Positions 8,773 to 20,820 are shown, numbered from the stretch's first letter. The stretch is 64,000 bases of DNA from Selaginella moellendorffii (GCF_000143415.4 NW_003314298.1:3561-67560), one strand, 5' to 3'. Numbers and translations are program-made. The notes: a model not told the origin generated them from the letters alone.

Positions 8773-11700
8773 ATGAGTCTCGGCGAGTACTATCCAATGA
8801 GATTGGGCAACTAGTCTCGTTGCATACGCAGAGATGAAAACGATGATCCGAGTGGGTACACGTTTTGGTGCAAAGACTTCGCATTGGTTCCTTGGGATAG
8901 GTTTTGGGTTACCTTGTTGTACCTTATGATGTGAGCTTGCTCTTGGGCTCATAGGGTGGACTGAGTTGTTCCTTTACACGAGTTTGCGCTTGGGCTCGTG
9001 AGTGAGGCGCATTAGCAACTCGAGGTTACACTTTGAGTTGGCAAGATTAATGTTAGCCTATCAGTGGATCCATGAGTTGTTCCATGTACCATGGGTGAAC
9101 GCAAACCTCCCTGGGTTTGCTAAGAGTGGCAAATAGGCTGGTCCGTAGCTGTTTAGCACGGCACTAGTGGATCCTTCCTAGGCATGATTATAAGTGGATC
9201 AATCAAGACTATAGGGATTAGTCTATTGGTTCAAGTAGTCATGGCCGTGCTCTCTCATAAACTTTTCTTGGATTGAACTGAAGGCAGTGCGAAAGCAAGT
9301 TTGAGGTTTAGTCAAAGATGAGACCGAAAAGAGAGTCATCAGGGACGGAGGATCAAATACGTAAATCATTTCCTCTTCTCGGAGAGATGATTTGCAACGA
9401 GGTGTTAACTCATTTGCTTGTGTTCACATCATGCAATCAAGAGTCCCTATCTTGATGCATGTTGGAGATGGTAGTCTTACAAGTGGTGAGTTATGGGATG
9501 GATAGTGGTGAAACACTAAACCATTTTGTCTAGGCTCGCTATTGGAAGACTTGGGTTGCAATGCTCAATTCTTTTCTGGGGAACCTTGCTATTGCTCCTT
9601 GAGTAGCTTGGTGTTGGATTAGTTTTAAGATTGGTCAGAAAGAGAGTGGCATGAGCTTGTCTGTGTTGTGAACAAAAGTTTGTAATGTTGGGTGTTGTAA
9701 ATCTCTATCGGTGGAGTGTGGCATTTATGTTGCATTTTGTCGAATTGAGTTGGCACTTGATACTCACATAAACCTTTGCAGTAGTGACATGGGTATTGCT
9801 CATAGTGTTGCTTGATTGATGATCAAGTCATTGTGATTTATATCATATCCATGTGATAATGAGCAATGTGTTTACGAAGTTGCTTGGATAAATGATGATC
9901 AACCCCCAAAGTGGTTGATGGAGAAGCTAGTCTACTTGCACGAAGTAGCATTGTAGTAGCTTTGACTGAATTCTCGGAGATGGTCCATTATGCTAAGCTT
10001 AAGTTGGTACCTTGTTTCCTTGAGTTTGCCTGTTAGGTGATGGAAAGGGTTGTAGCATTCATTTGCTATAGCTTGTCGGTTGACCCGTTAGCACTTGGAG
10101 TAGATTATTGGATGGAGAAGGTGTGAGGTTGATGCATTGACATCGCTAGCACTTGTGTTAGTGGAAGTGGCATTGTTATTTCAAGTGATGAGGAATTTTC
10201 CTTGGACCTTGATTTTCTATGTCATTTTTCTTGTTAGTGTTTTAGCTTCACATTGGATCTTGAAGGTGGTTGAAAAAGAGTGTTAGTGCAATGTGGATAT
10301 CCGAAGATGTGGTCTTCGTGATCAAGCCTTGGATGTTCATTTTGCACTTTGCGGATGTCAGTGTTGGATGTCGGTTATATGGGCAAAGATGTTCAATACT
10401 TAAGCATGTTGTTCGATCATGAGAATTTGTGTTGAGGTGAGCCTATGTGGAGTTGTTGGTAGGAGGAAGTTGGTTGAGTCTTGAAAGTTTGCAATCTTGG
10501 ACTGAGAGTTATTCTTTCTCTAGGATGGAAATTTTCCACAAATTTTCTTAGACTTTTCCAATGGCTGATCTATTGATCATTTTGTCCGAAAACCATTCCA
10601 TTTTCGAAAGCCAGTACAAACTAGTGAAGAGGTTGGAGTTGACTTCGGTTGGCTTAGATCTTAGTAAGTAGTTTGTATGATGCGGCCCGAAAGGGATGCT
10701 AACTTTTGGGGCTAAAGCAATTGAGTTGGATAGAGTCTGGAGTTGGTGTAGAAAAGTGGCTATTGCGCTTTTCTAAGAAAGGTGACCCTTGTGCCTTTCT
10801 TTTATAGCGTTGTGCTTGGTGACAGTTTGCACCTTGCATTTCGTTAGACTCTATGAGAGTAGTGAGCTCTCACTGATCTTGACTTGGTCTTGGTGGCCTT
10901 GCACCTTGGCTGAGGATGGTGATGTCCAACTTAGTTGTTTGAGTTTGAGATGTTGGTACCCGTACTATAGCTTTGTCTATGAGGAGGTTGTGTACCGATA
11001 TGAGTCCATCACATAGTCTTCACTTGAGTTTCGACTTAGTGTTGATCATGTATAGCTAGCTTCTTCAAGACATGCTCAGAGCTAGTGGCTAAATGCATTA
11101 GGTGAGCTTGTCGCGGTTGAGTTGGATTCGAGTGGTCATTTAGTTTGTGCTTGTCCATGAACCAATATCTTGTACTTGGGGTGTTCTGTTCATGTTGGAC
11201 AAGTATATAACTCGATGGCATGAGTTTGGTGTTTGGGTCTTGTGAAGACAAGTTGAAGAGTGATTGTTAGTTGCTTTGCAACTAGTGATTGCTTGTAGAT
11301 TTTGTCAAAGACTGTGACACTTGCTGCACTTGATGATGATTCAGCAGTGATGGGCTTGCTTTACCGGATGGTGTTGCGGAGGATCGTGTCGTTAGGCTTA
11401 CATGGGTTTTCCATGTTGGCATGTCGACTCTACTTCTGTCGATATCATTTGGTTGCGTTTAGTCTGTAGTGTTGGATTTCATTGAGTCTTGGACGTGGTG
11501 AGTCACTCCTTGATGATGTGTTCTCTGTAACTGAGTATTGTTAGAGGATTGGTCTCCGATACTAAGTATAGTATCTTCGACTTTGGTTAGCTTGGTTGCT
11601 GGAAAGCTCCAAGTGGTGATTCACTCTTGCTTTCTTCTAGCTTTGTCCTGATGTTGATGGCATTAAAGTGATGCCTTGTCATTGATGTTGTTGACATTGA

Positions 11701-13714
11701 GATTCGAGTGAAATGAGATATCCTTCCAAGGATTGATATTGAGTTTCATTAGTCTTGATGAATATAGTGTTGATGATTTGGCTATAGCTTTGTGTTGTTG
11801 GCATTCGTTCATTTGCTAGTTAGCAATTGTGTTGACGTTCAAACGAACTGAGTGGCAAGTTGAGTTAGTTGTGTTCTAGACGAGATTATTTAGTAGAGGG
11901 TTGAGCTTTAGCTTTTCCTTGAAAAGTGATTTAGTCGTGGACTATGCTAACTCTACGAGAAGAAGAATTAGTGATCGATATTAGAATGTTGAGTCCTTGC
12001 TGGATTTGAGTTCGGAATATAGCAATCATTAATGATTCTTTTTGAGCTTGTTATGAAGTGAGTTACGTCTTGCTATAGATGGATTCATGGAGGATCGTTT
12101 GATGATCACTTGTTAAGCATAGCTTCGTTATGCTTAGCTTTTGGATTGATGCAGAAATGCTCTTCATTAGCTTTGGCATTATGAAGTTTGGCTTATGGAT
12201 GTGTTGAGGAAGATATTGTGGGTTGCACCATGATTTCTTCTTTAGCATTGAAGTTAGCTTCTATGAGACTCGTGATCATTATTAGGCAAGACTTAGTTAT
12301 AGGCTTCTTCGAGCTTTTGGTTCTTGAGTTTTGTGCTCATTGTTCCATTTGTTAGAAGTTGTTGGGGAAGGCATCTTGGCTCATTAGCTTCGATGTTGAA
12401 GTTTGCTTTTGCATCTAGCAATCATTAGTGATAATTGACTATCATCTAAGATAGTTGATTATCCTTGTCAAGGGTTTTGCTTGATTATTGTTGGTATAGA
12501 ATGATTTGCTGTTCTTCGGGATAGTCGATTCTTTCTTCGATGATGATTATGCATTTCTCTATTGATAGGATGATTGATGATCTTTTATGGTGGTTAGTTG
12601 TTCTCTTTGATGGCTTGTGGCTTTTCGCAATATCACATGTTCTTTGTGATTTGCTCTGGATTGGTTTCTTGGGTTTGAGACATTAGTAGGATGTTGCTAA
12701 CACTTGCTTAGGCAACTTGAGTTCCTTGGTATTGTTGGCTGGGATCTATTCAGATTGGCTTTTGTGATAGTTAGCAGGCATGAGTGTTTGTTGGTCTTCC
12801 CACATTCATTCTCTTCTGTTGATTATTGCTCGAGTTAGTTTTGATAGATTTGGATGTTATTTCCTTTGGGTGATACATTCGTGAGCATTGTGCTTATTAG
12901 TCAATGATACTTTGAGTTCTCTCTAGTAAGTTGTTGGCTTACTGTCTGCTATCTTCGGTAGTTAAGTTTTATCATTGCATTTACTTGATGATATACTTGC
13001 TATTGAATTTTGTTGGATGGTGCATCCTATGTTTTCCAATGATAGTGATCTTGGTGGTTCCTATACTGTAATACTAGTTTATCGGATGATAACTTACTTG
13101 GAATACTTTTGTGTTCTAATCTAAGCTTTATTCCCTGATAATTAAATCTCTAAACTATCATTGTCTATGACTTTGATATTGTCCATCTATTGATCTTTGA
13201 GTTTGGGCCAGTAATGGGCAGACTGGCTTCGGCACTTCGTGTGCATGGTGAAATCTCTAGTCATGGGGTAGCTACTGTCGACTGGTCACATACCCGCCTC
13301 TTTGTCGATGTTCCTTATTCCGTTGAAAGGGCGTGACCGTGTAAACAACTCTAAACTGCCTGTTTACAGTAGTCTATCTAAACCTTACCGACGGGTTTGG
13401 TTTCTTTGCTCAGGAGGGTTGGGGCCTCTGGCTTCTCTCTCTATGTCCCTGCGGGCAGGGCGTATCACACTTTTGTAGCTGGGTGACACCCAGAGCAGCA
13501 AGGGTGGCTGACTCCGTTGGTCATTTCCTTGTCGGTGACGGCCGGAAGGTGTCTGAGCTGGTAGCGCATCTGCGTTAGACAAAGAGGTTGCCCCCTAACT
13601 CATTTAAGTTGGTGCATTTCTCACATAGTGTGAGTACCATGAACTTTTTATGGAGTTGTTTCCTTGGCGGTATTCTAGACTGGAGTATGCATCGACGAGG
13701 ACGTCGATCTTCCC

Positions 13715-13727
13715 AAGGGGGGGAGAG
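13715..13727 (+). other. Polypurine tract
   Basis: AAGGGGGGGAGAG immediately abuts the TG of the 3' LTR, as expected for the plus-strand priming site. Confidence 0.9.
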
Positions 13728-14866
13728 TGTCGCGCATGTGACTTCGGGTATCGAAAGTTACCTGTCGGCTAGTCCTTACGGACACTCTTACCTTACTGCC
13801 ACGATGGCAGGAGGTCGGTATTGCTGGGCTCGTTATCAGTCTCCGCCTAAGCTAGTTGAGAAACTGGTCATCACATGTGCACTTAGACCGGAAGGGCACT
13901 AAGGAAGGAAATCCTAAGTTGTCATTTAGTCAAGCAGACTTGACATGGTGATGAGAAACTCATGATGTTGGCTTGCACTTGCTAGTGTTGGGAACCCCCG
14001 CGATATTGAGCTTGGTCCCTCAATATCGCTAGATGATAGCTTACCGTGTCTGCCAAACACCCTCGCTATCATGCCCTTTGTGTTAGTCTCATTTCGGTCC
14101 CAAATGCTATTTATGGAAAGTGTCTAGATTTGCTCATTTGGCATATCTACAGAATGTAGAGATCGGCCTGAACACAATGGTGTTCGTCCCATGTCCAAAT
14201 TCGCATTCTAAGGACATTCCATATTTAGTAAGTTTCAAGCTTGTCCCAGAGACTAACTCCTGATACTAAGGGAGGCTTGGGGTGAAAGCCCAAAGCGTGT
14301 GTTCCTCAAGGGGGGGGGGGGGCTGTGGGGGGTTCCAAATGTATAGTAGGGATAGTGGGTAGGTCGGGCATGGCCGACCAACCTGAGGCATAGTCTAGCT
14401 TCCGCTTGCGTGCCTGTCCTTGTTCTGCGTCCGGCTTGGGTCTAAGCCCAAGTTCCATTCCATGCTAGCTGGTGGAGTACCCATACTCTCACGTTAGGCC
14501 ACTAGTATGCCGAAATAGCGCCAGACTCCATTTGGCTCCGTTTTGCGTGCTAGTCCTGGCATTGGGATGTTGGTTGCTTCAGGACTGTTCCAAGTCGCTC
14601 CGGGCTCCTGTCCCTTCGCTCCTTGGGCTATATGCTCGGGAGTTGCTCCGTGGTCCGGTTCCATCACTCCTTGGCGTCACGCTTAGGAGTTTGGCACCGT
14701 TCCTTCGTTCAGTGGCCCAAGGCCCTGAACCTCGGGTTCCTATGGACACGTGGCATGTGACACGTGGCATCTGTCACGTGGCACAAAGAGGGTTTAGGTT
14801 CCGCTTCGTGGTGTTATCCTATGGTAAATCACCATAGGATAAAGGGTAAAAACCACGTGCGCTACA
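13728..14866 (+). repeat. 3' LTR of the non-coding retrotransposon
   Basis: 1139 bp, the same length as the 5' LTR and nearly identical to it. Preceded by the purine tract at 13715-13727 and followed by the CTGGC target duplicate at 14867-14871. Confidence 0.95.
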
Positions 14867-14871
14867 CTGGC

Positions 14872-14993
14872 CCGGGCCTAGGATCTGACGGCCGGCAAGC
14901 CTCCCCGCTATCGCTTTATATGTATAGATTTTCCATTTCATATATGCTATGACGGATCTTGAGCACCATCACATGGTTTCACCTTTCGTTAGA
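14872..14993. other. Short spacer
   Basis: Sequence between the retrotransposon and the first recognisable Crinkler/RHS-like fragment. Nothing recognised. Confidence 0.4.
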
Positions 14994-15939
14994 GATCTTG
15001 CCAACAGGCAATACTGATGCAGTGAGACAAATGGTGAGGTTATGCTTGACGGGCGATGTTGCAGACATGGGGTTTATAGAAATTAAAGAGTGCAGTAAGG
15101 GCTATATTGACTGGAAGAAGTGTGTATATGTTCCATTCGCCGGCCTTGTTGCTGGTGGGCCTTGCCAAGGAACTAAGGTTGCATCAAAATCTTATTCTTT
15201 CGGATGCTAGCGTGTTGACGGGGGATAGCTTTGAGTTGTCTCTTTTTGACATGATTCATGCGTGAACACCCTCATGTCAATGCCCAGAGAGTTCTTGTAC
15301 GTTTTTGTAATCACAGATTGTTCACTGTTGCCAAATGGATGCTGAAAGTCAGTACCACATTGGAGCACCATGCCTTCGTCACCCAAGTGCTTGAAGCTGT
15401 TTTTACTCCCATTCGACACATAAAACTGAGCAGCTTCCTTCCCAAAAACGATCTTAGATGTGATCTGCATCTTAGCTGCCATTGCCTTTTGTGAGCCAAA
15501 TGCCCCGCAGAAGATGTCTGGCAGAAGGCGTTCACTTCCTGCATAAAGTTCCATTTGCAAGACATGACGGTACGCTTTTACAACGTGATGGGGCTGATTT
15601 TGTTTCTTTTGCAGACAGCAAAATTGAAATATGGGCCCAGAGATGGAGCCAAGTAATTGAGTGCATTAAAGTGTGCTTCCAAGAATGTTTCAACCTCGAA
15701 CCAGGTGTGAAGAAGTTCTGTGTGGTCTTTAGTTTGCACGGTTTCACATTCAATAAAGTGGATCTCTATACTCTTTTCAAGGTAAGCCAGACTTCATTTC
15801 TGTTATGAAGGTAACTATTGACCTTCAGGAGGAGTGGATCAGAATGGGAGACACAGCCAAGTTCATCAAGATGTATGAACACACTCTCCTCGTTGATCGA
15901 ACTGGCTTGAATGTTTTCATGCCGGGTGTCATGCAGTGA
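14994..15939 (+). pseudogene. Crinkler/RHS-like gene fragment, copy A (with internal inversion)
   Basis: Middle and C-terminal parts of the family seen again at 16.5-21.8 kb. 14994-15265 is in plus orientation (NTDAVRQMVRLCLTGD, then GFIEIKECSKGYIDWKK). 15266-15554 is cleanly inverted relative to copy C; on the minus strand it reads KAMAAKMQITSKIVFG, then GDEGMVLQCGTDF. Plus orientation then resumes with the nuclease-like end (QRDGADFVSF, IEIWAQ), but about 26 bp are missing after IEIWAQ, removing the lysine region present in copy C (WAQAKG). A 47-bp intron (15782-15828) precedes the last exon (EEWIRMGDTAKF). Its end is TGA at 15937, where copy C has CGA and runs on. Not functional. Confidence 0.65.
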
Positions 15940-16453
15940 TGCTATAATTGTTAAGACTACAAGGAGCATCATTTTATTCCACTGGAGAAAAAGGAATCTT
16001 GTGATTCAGAGTGTTTTTTGGAGAGTTTTTGAATGGCCTTGAGCAGTACTCCTTAGTTTATTTTTCTTGCATCTCACTAGGTGAGAGGGTGTCCATGAGC
16101 AATTTTATGAGGCATTTATTTATTTCACATCTTGCTAAATTCTCATCTGGTCTGGGTGGACAAATCTGGCTCATTTGCAGAGACCCAAAATATTCACGAG
16201 TGACAGAGAATAAAATTGATTGTATCCCTATCCCCATTCTGGGTGGTAATGCAAAACTGATTTCTTCTTGGAATCGATCAGTGCAAAATAAGGACTTTTC
16301 TAATGGCGGCGGCGGCCGAGATCCCGGTGGATAACAAATGTGAACCGTTAGATATGACTTTAGGGTAAATTTAGGGTTTGGAGAAGTAGCGATCCTTAGG
16401 TTATGCCGTCTGCAGCGGTGGCCTTCATCTGAGAAGTTGGACGGCAGATTGCA
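15940..16453. promoter_or_regulatory. Intergenic; telo-box motif upstream of copy B
   Basis: No gene recognised. Close to the 5' end of copy B, 16360-16381 carries TTTAGGGTAAATTTAGGG, a plant telo-box-like promoter motif (AGGGTTT). A promoter role is inferred. Confidence 0.35.
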
Positions 16454-18499
16454 ATGGTTGAGGGCCGAATTAGCGCGGTTGAGGGGCAACTCGAGCAACC
16501 AAATGATCCTGAGAAGGAGAAGCGGCTGTTCGAAAAGGAGAAGCAGCTGCGCAAGGAGAAGGAGCAGCTGCGCGCTCCTCTTACTGAGGTCCAAGAAGAA
16601 GTCCCAGGGTAAGCAGCTGCGCGACAAGGAGCTCCTCTTATTGAGGTCCAAGAGGAAGTCCCAGGGTAAGCTGCTACTTCCTTTGTTGGATGTTTCCTTT
16701 GCTGTGCACTTGTCTCACTTGTCCATTGGCTGTGGCTGCGGCCATGGCGGATCGTTTGATTGCTGCCTGTGGCGCTGTGTGTGGTTGGCTGTTTTGTCTT
16801 TCTGTGTACACAGATTGTTATTCTTTACTGTGCTGCCTGCGTGCGTTGTAACCGGTTTCTTGGTTTTGTTTACAGAAACAGACATTGGTGTTCACAAGCG
16901 GCTTCGTCCTAGCGTGCCTTTCCTGGTACTGAGAAATTTTTCACATGCGCTTCCTTTCAAGGGGAGAGACACAGAAATGGCTACGGTTGCAGAGAACGTG
17001 GATAAGTATTACAACTCCATTTGCTTTGCAAGTGGGGTTATCCAGCATGCTAGCATGTTGTTCGTCTCATTTGAAGGCCTTAGTGGAGTTGGAAAAACCA
17101 CAGGGATGTGGAGGGCTATTTACAAAGCGGCGCAAAGCTCAAGGAACTGTATCTGGCTAAGGCGGTCACCCAACTCTTCATCAGCTTCAGTTGCACAGCT
17201 GTAGCAGACAGGAAGCTGCATTACGTCACTCCCTTCTTTGCAAAGGCCGTGAAAGACAAGGGTGGAAGAGCAGCAGGCTACATGTTTATGAGGGCATGTT
17301 TACTAGCGGAGGGTATCTTTGGTCAGCCTTTTGTGGAACTGGATGATTGAACTCAACAATGGATACTGTATGGCAAAGAGCCTATGACCGTATTGGTGAA
17401 GAACATCAGGGTGGCACTTGGGTTGCAGCTGTGCCAGCGGATTTTCGTGTACCTCTTGATGGATGACTTGCATGCTGTAACTGAAGACATGTGCGTGGAA
17501 ATAGTGTGCTTGTTTGTGCATGGAATGTGGGATTACCTTGGCACCTTTATGTCCAATTCCTCTGGACCGGCTCCATATCAAACTAGCTAAATGGTGATAC
17601 TGTCGGTTGCTGCTGCCACTTTGATGCCATCCGGTGGATCCTTTGGCCTGTCAGACTGGCTAACCTACCTGATCAAATTAGAGCCCCTCAGCGAGACCTT
17701 GGTTATAGATCTTATAAGGGATGCGACTCAGACTACTCAACTTGCTGAATACTTGCCAGTCATTTGCAATGTTATATGCAATGCAGGCTACTTGCCCCAA
17801 CTTTTGCAATGTATCTGTGAAGCTTGGAACTGGGAGAGTGCTGATCAGTTGGAGTCGCGTGATCTTGAGGGTTTTTTACGTAGATGTTCACAGCTGCAGT
17901 TAAGCTATTGGCTGAAGAAGATCTTGCCAACAGACAATACTGATGTAGTGAGACGAATGGTGAGGTTATGCTTGATGGGTGATGTTGCAGATATGGGGTT
18001 TATAGAGATTAGCGAGTGTAATAAGGGCTATATTGACTGGAAGAAGTGTGAATGCGGATATACGTTCCATTTGCCAGCTTTGTTGCTGGCGGGGCTTGCC
18101 AGGAACTGAGGCTGCATCAAAGTCTTATTTTTTCGGATGCTAGTGTGTTGATGGGGGATAGCTTTGAGTTGCCTCTTTTGGACATGATTCACGCGCGAAT
18201 GGAACTTTATGCAAGAAGTGAATGCCTTCTGTCAAACATCTTTTGAGGGGCATTTGGCTCGCAAAAGGCAATGGCAGCTAAGATGTAGATTGCATCTAAT
18301 ATCGTTTTTGGGAAGGAAGCTGCTCAATTTTACGTGTCGGACAGGAGTAAAAACGGCTTCAAGCAGTCAGGTGACGAAGGCATGGTGCTCCAATGTGGCA
18401 CTGACTTTCAGTGTCCATTTGGCAACAGTGAACAATCTGTGATTACAAAAACGTACACAAACTCTCTGGGCATTGACATGAGGGTGTTCGTTCGTGAAT
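16454..18499 (+). pseudogene. Crinkler/RHS-like gene, copy B (coiled coil, P-loop NTPase, middle domain)
   Basis: The ATG at 16454 opens a charged coiled-coil-like N-terminus (EKEKRLFEKEKQLRKEKEQL). A probable intron follows, and a ~57-bp segment ending in a donor is tandemly duplicated (about 16570-16612 and 16626-16670). Next comes a P-loop NTPase: PFLVLRNFSHALPFKGRD, then FEGLSGVGKTTG at about 17071-17106 with the Walker A GxxGxGKT pattern. The middle part (LLMDDLHAVTEDMC; LAEYLPVICNVICNAGYLP) and a C-terminal piece to 18499 follow. An NTPase with a restriction-enzyme-like end is the layout of Crinkler/RHS-type effectors, which occur widely in eukaryotes including plants. In-frame stops (17348, 17588) and loss of the 3' end make it a pseudogene. 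Family assignment is by recall of motifs. Confidence 0.6.
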
Positions 18500-18967
18500 C
18501 ATGTCGAAAAGAGGCAACTCAAAGCTATCCCCCGTCAATGCGCTAGCAATAAAATTTTGATGCAGCCTTAGTTCCTTGGCAAGCCCCACCAGCAACAAGG
18601 CCGGCAAATGGAATGTAGTTCACACTTCTTCCAGTCAATATATCCCTTACTGCACTCTCTAATCTCTATAAACCCCATGTCTGCAATATTGCCCGTCAAA
18701 CATAACCTCACCATTTGTCTCATTGCATCAGTATTGCCTGTCTTGGCAATATCTTCTTCAGCCAGTAGCTTAACTACAGCTGCAAACATTTGCGTAAAAA
18801 GCCCTCAAGATTGCACGACTCCAACTGATCAGCACTCTCCCGGTTCCAAGCTTCACAGATACACTGCAAGAGCTGCGGCAGGTAGCCCGTATCACGTATA
18901 ACGTTGCAGATGACTGGCAGGTATTCGGCAAGTTGAGTAGTTTGAGTCGTGTCCCTTATAAGATCCA
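18500..18967 (-). pseudogene. Crinkler/RHS-like fragment, copy B' part 1 (inverted)
   Basis: A minus-strand copy of the middle domain (DTTQTTQLAEYLPVICNV; QLESCNLEGFLRKCLQL; NTDAMRQMVRLCLTGN). With the plus copy at 17.9-18.2 kb it forms two ~270-bp inverted arms around the 18196-18498 segment. It is about 85-90% identical to the plus arm by eye. The gene resumes at 20558 beyond a solo LTR. Confidence 0.65.
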
Positions 18968-20552
18968 TGTTAGACACAAAATCCCTAGGCCCCAAAGTGG
19001 AGCTGGAAAGGGTGCCATGTGGTAGTGGCCGAAGCGAAAGCCAAACGAGCATAACACGTTTGGACTAAAAGCTCCGACTTGGAAGGTCGAGAGCGGGAGT
19101 GGAACTCCCAACGAAGTGCTCGAGGAACAAGCACGAAGCGAACAATAAGTGAGACTCCAAAAAGGGACCCAAAAGGACCAACACATGACACGTGGAAGTG
19201 TCCAAGATGGAGTCCGAGATAGACTGAGACGGAGTCCGAGGTGGAGTCTGAGGTGGAGTCCGAGGTGGAGTCCGAGATGGAGTCCGAGATGGAGTCCGAA
19301 GTGGAGTCCGAGATGGAGTCCGAAGTGGAGTCTGAGATGGAGTCCGAGATGGAGTCCGAGACGGAGTCCGAAATGGAGTCCGAGATGGACCGAGATGGAG
19401 TCCGAGATGGACCCGAGATGGAATCCGAGATGGAGTCCGAGAAGGACCCGAGATGGAGTCCGAGGTCGAGACCGAGACCGAGACCGGGACCGAGACCGAG
19501 GCGGAGGCCGAGACCGAGCCCGAGCCCGAGTCCGAGTCCGAGTTTGAGTCTGAGAGGGTGAAAGCCCAAAGCGTTCGTCTCCCATACCCTGGGGGGTTTG
19601 GTGAGCTCCAAAAGTATAGTAGGGGGAGGACTGCAGTGGAGCCAGTTTGGCCAGGAAAGGCCAGTTTGGCCCAGGAAGGCCAGACCCAGTGTTGGGTGAT
19701 GAACTGACCACTGGGAAGTCCAAGACTAAAGTGAATACGGACCGACAAACGGGGTAGCTTGGTGAAGTGTTCAAGAGCTGGCTCTAGTTCCCCAGGGAGA
19801 TCGACTGGCCGATGCTCCCAGTCCAAGTGTGGGTGGCACTACCTACTTGGATACCAGGCGTGGCTCAACGGAACCTCGCTCTAAGCCCATGGCTAGAGCA
19901 CCCAAGGGTGGAAGGTGGGGAGAGTACCCAGGTGGCTCGCGTAAGGCCATGGTGTTCCGAAATGTTGTCCCCAAAGTCCCAGACTGTGGAAAGGAAGAGG
20001 AGCAGTCCTCTGGGGTAGTGACCAAGGACACAGTCGCATGGTGAGGAAGTCCCAGAGGACCATGGGACTTAGTGGTCGGGCCTGTGGGCCTTGATCTAGT
20101 GGCAGTGTCGATGGACATGGCCATGGACAGAGAAGGGACTTGGTAGGAACTGAAAAAGGGATATTGGGGAAGGCTATTCCCCATGTCTGTAGGCATCTTA
20201 AGGATGCTAAGGAGTGGATCTGGGTTGACCACTTGTGGATGGATGGCCCAGTCTTGGAGAGACGGGATTGTGATGCAAGTGGTATTAGACCACTAGTGCA
20301 GCAAAGGTGAATGGGCATGGCCTTAGCGTAACGGGCTGATATGTCAGTGGTACCTTTGGGTGTCGGTCTTGGGACCAGACACGTGGAGCACTTGGACCAA
20401 GTGCAATGGTTAAGTGGCACGGGGGCCATTCTTGGGGCTAGCAAGTCCCCAAGTCCAAAATAGGACTTCTGGACGTTGTGAGTGAGACTCCTCCAAGTGG
20501 TCGGAGGTGTGGTTAAGTGACTAAAGTAGAATAGAAAATTTAGTTGCTTACA
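18968..20552 (-). mobile_element. Solo LTR inserted in copy B'
   Basis: 1585 bp with TG...CA ends (TGTTAGAC...TTGCTTACA), flanked by the 5-bp duplication ATCCA (18963-18967 and 20553-20557). The gene sequence on the two sides joins across it, so it is an insertion. It contains the 12-bp minisatellite and the GGTGAAAGCCCAAAGCG block followed by AAGTATAGTAGGG, relating it to the LTRs at 2.4 and 7.6 kb. No internal retroviral genes are left, so recombination between LTRs is likely. Strand is uncertain; the shared block reads on plus. Confidence 0.85.
19203..19556 (+). repeat. 12-bp minisatellite (GAGTCCGAGATG)
   Basis: Nearly thirty copies of a 12-bp unit, mostly GAGTCCGAGATG, degenerating into GAGACCGAGACC at the 3' end. 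Long open frames on both strands (Glu-Ser-Glu-Met or Ser-Asp-Ser-Ile repeats) come from the unit length being a multiple of three. Confidence 0.95.
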
Positions 20553-20557
20553 ATCCA

Positions 20558-20820
20558 TAGCCGAGGCCTTGCTGAGGGGCTCTAATTTGATCAAGCAGAT
20601 CAGCCAGTTTGACGGGCCAAAACCAGATGGCATCAAAGTGGCGGCAGCAACCGGCAGTATCAACGTTTGGCTAGTTTGATATAGAGCCGGTCTAGAGGAA
20701 TTGGACATGAAGGTGCCAAGGTAATCCCACATTCCATGCACGAATGAGCACGCTGTTTCCACTCACATGTCTTTAGTTATGACGTGCAGGTCATCCATCA
20801 AGAGGTACACAAAGACCTGG
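20558..20820 (-). pseudogene. Crinkler/RHS-like fragment, copy B' part 2
   Basis: Continues copy B' on the minus strand past the solo LTR (LLMDDLHVITKDM, then FVHGMWDYLGTFMSNSS). It matches plus-strand copy B at about 17450-17710. Where copy B has the stop TAA at 17588, this copy has CAA, showing a C-to-T nonsense change in copy B. Confidence 0.7.

Larger units (their letters stand above)
7620..14866 (+). mobile_element. Complete non-coding LTR retrotransposon (LARD-like)
   Basis: A full-length element with two 1139-bp LTRs (7620-8758 and 13728-14866), each TGTCGCGC...GCTACA, flanked by a perfect 5-bp duplication CTGGC (7615-7619, 14867-14871). The PBS TGGTATCAGAG at 8761 matches the 3' end of initiator Met tRNA, and a purine tract ends at 13727. 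I noticed only about three LTR differences, all C/T or G/A transitions (near 7838/13946 and at CCGG/CTAG near 8391/14499), so the insertion is recent. The 5-kb interior has no gag or pol frame, only scattered open frames under 80 codons. It must have moved with another element's proteins. A ~90-bp block at 13203-13290 resembles 53105-53190, just past the gypsy chromodomain at 52.9 kb. Confidence 0.93.

Noticed and set aside
15207-15560. A separate minus-strand gene of 117 codons
   Set aside because: It is the inverted segment of Crinkler/RHS-like copy A, matching the plus-strand copy C.
19149-19826. Long Ser/Asp/Ile- or Glu/Met-repeat proteins on both strands
   Set aside because: They follow from the 12-bp minisatellite, which keeps all frames open; they lie inside a solo LTR.
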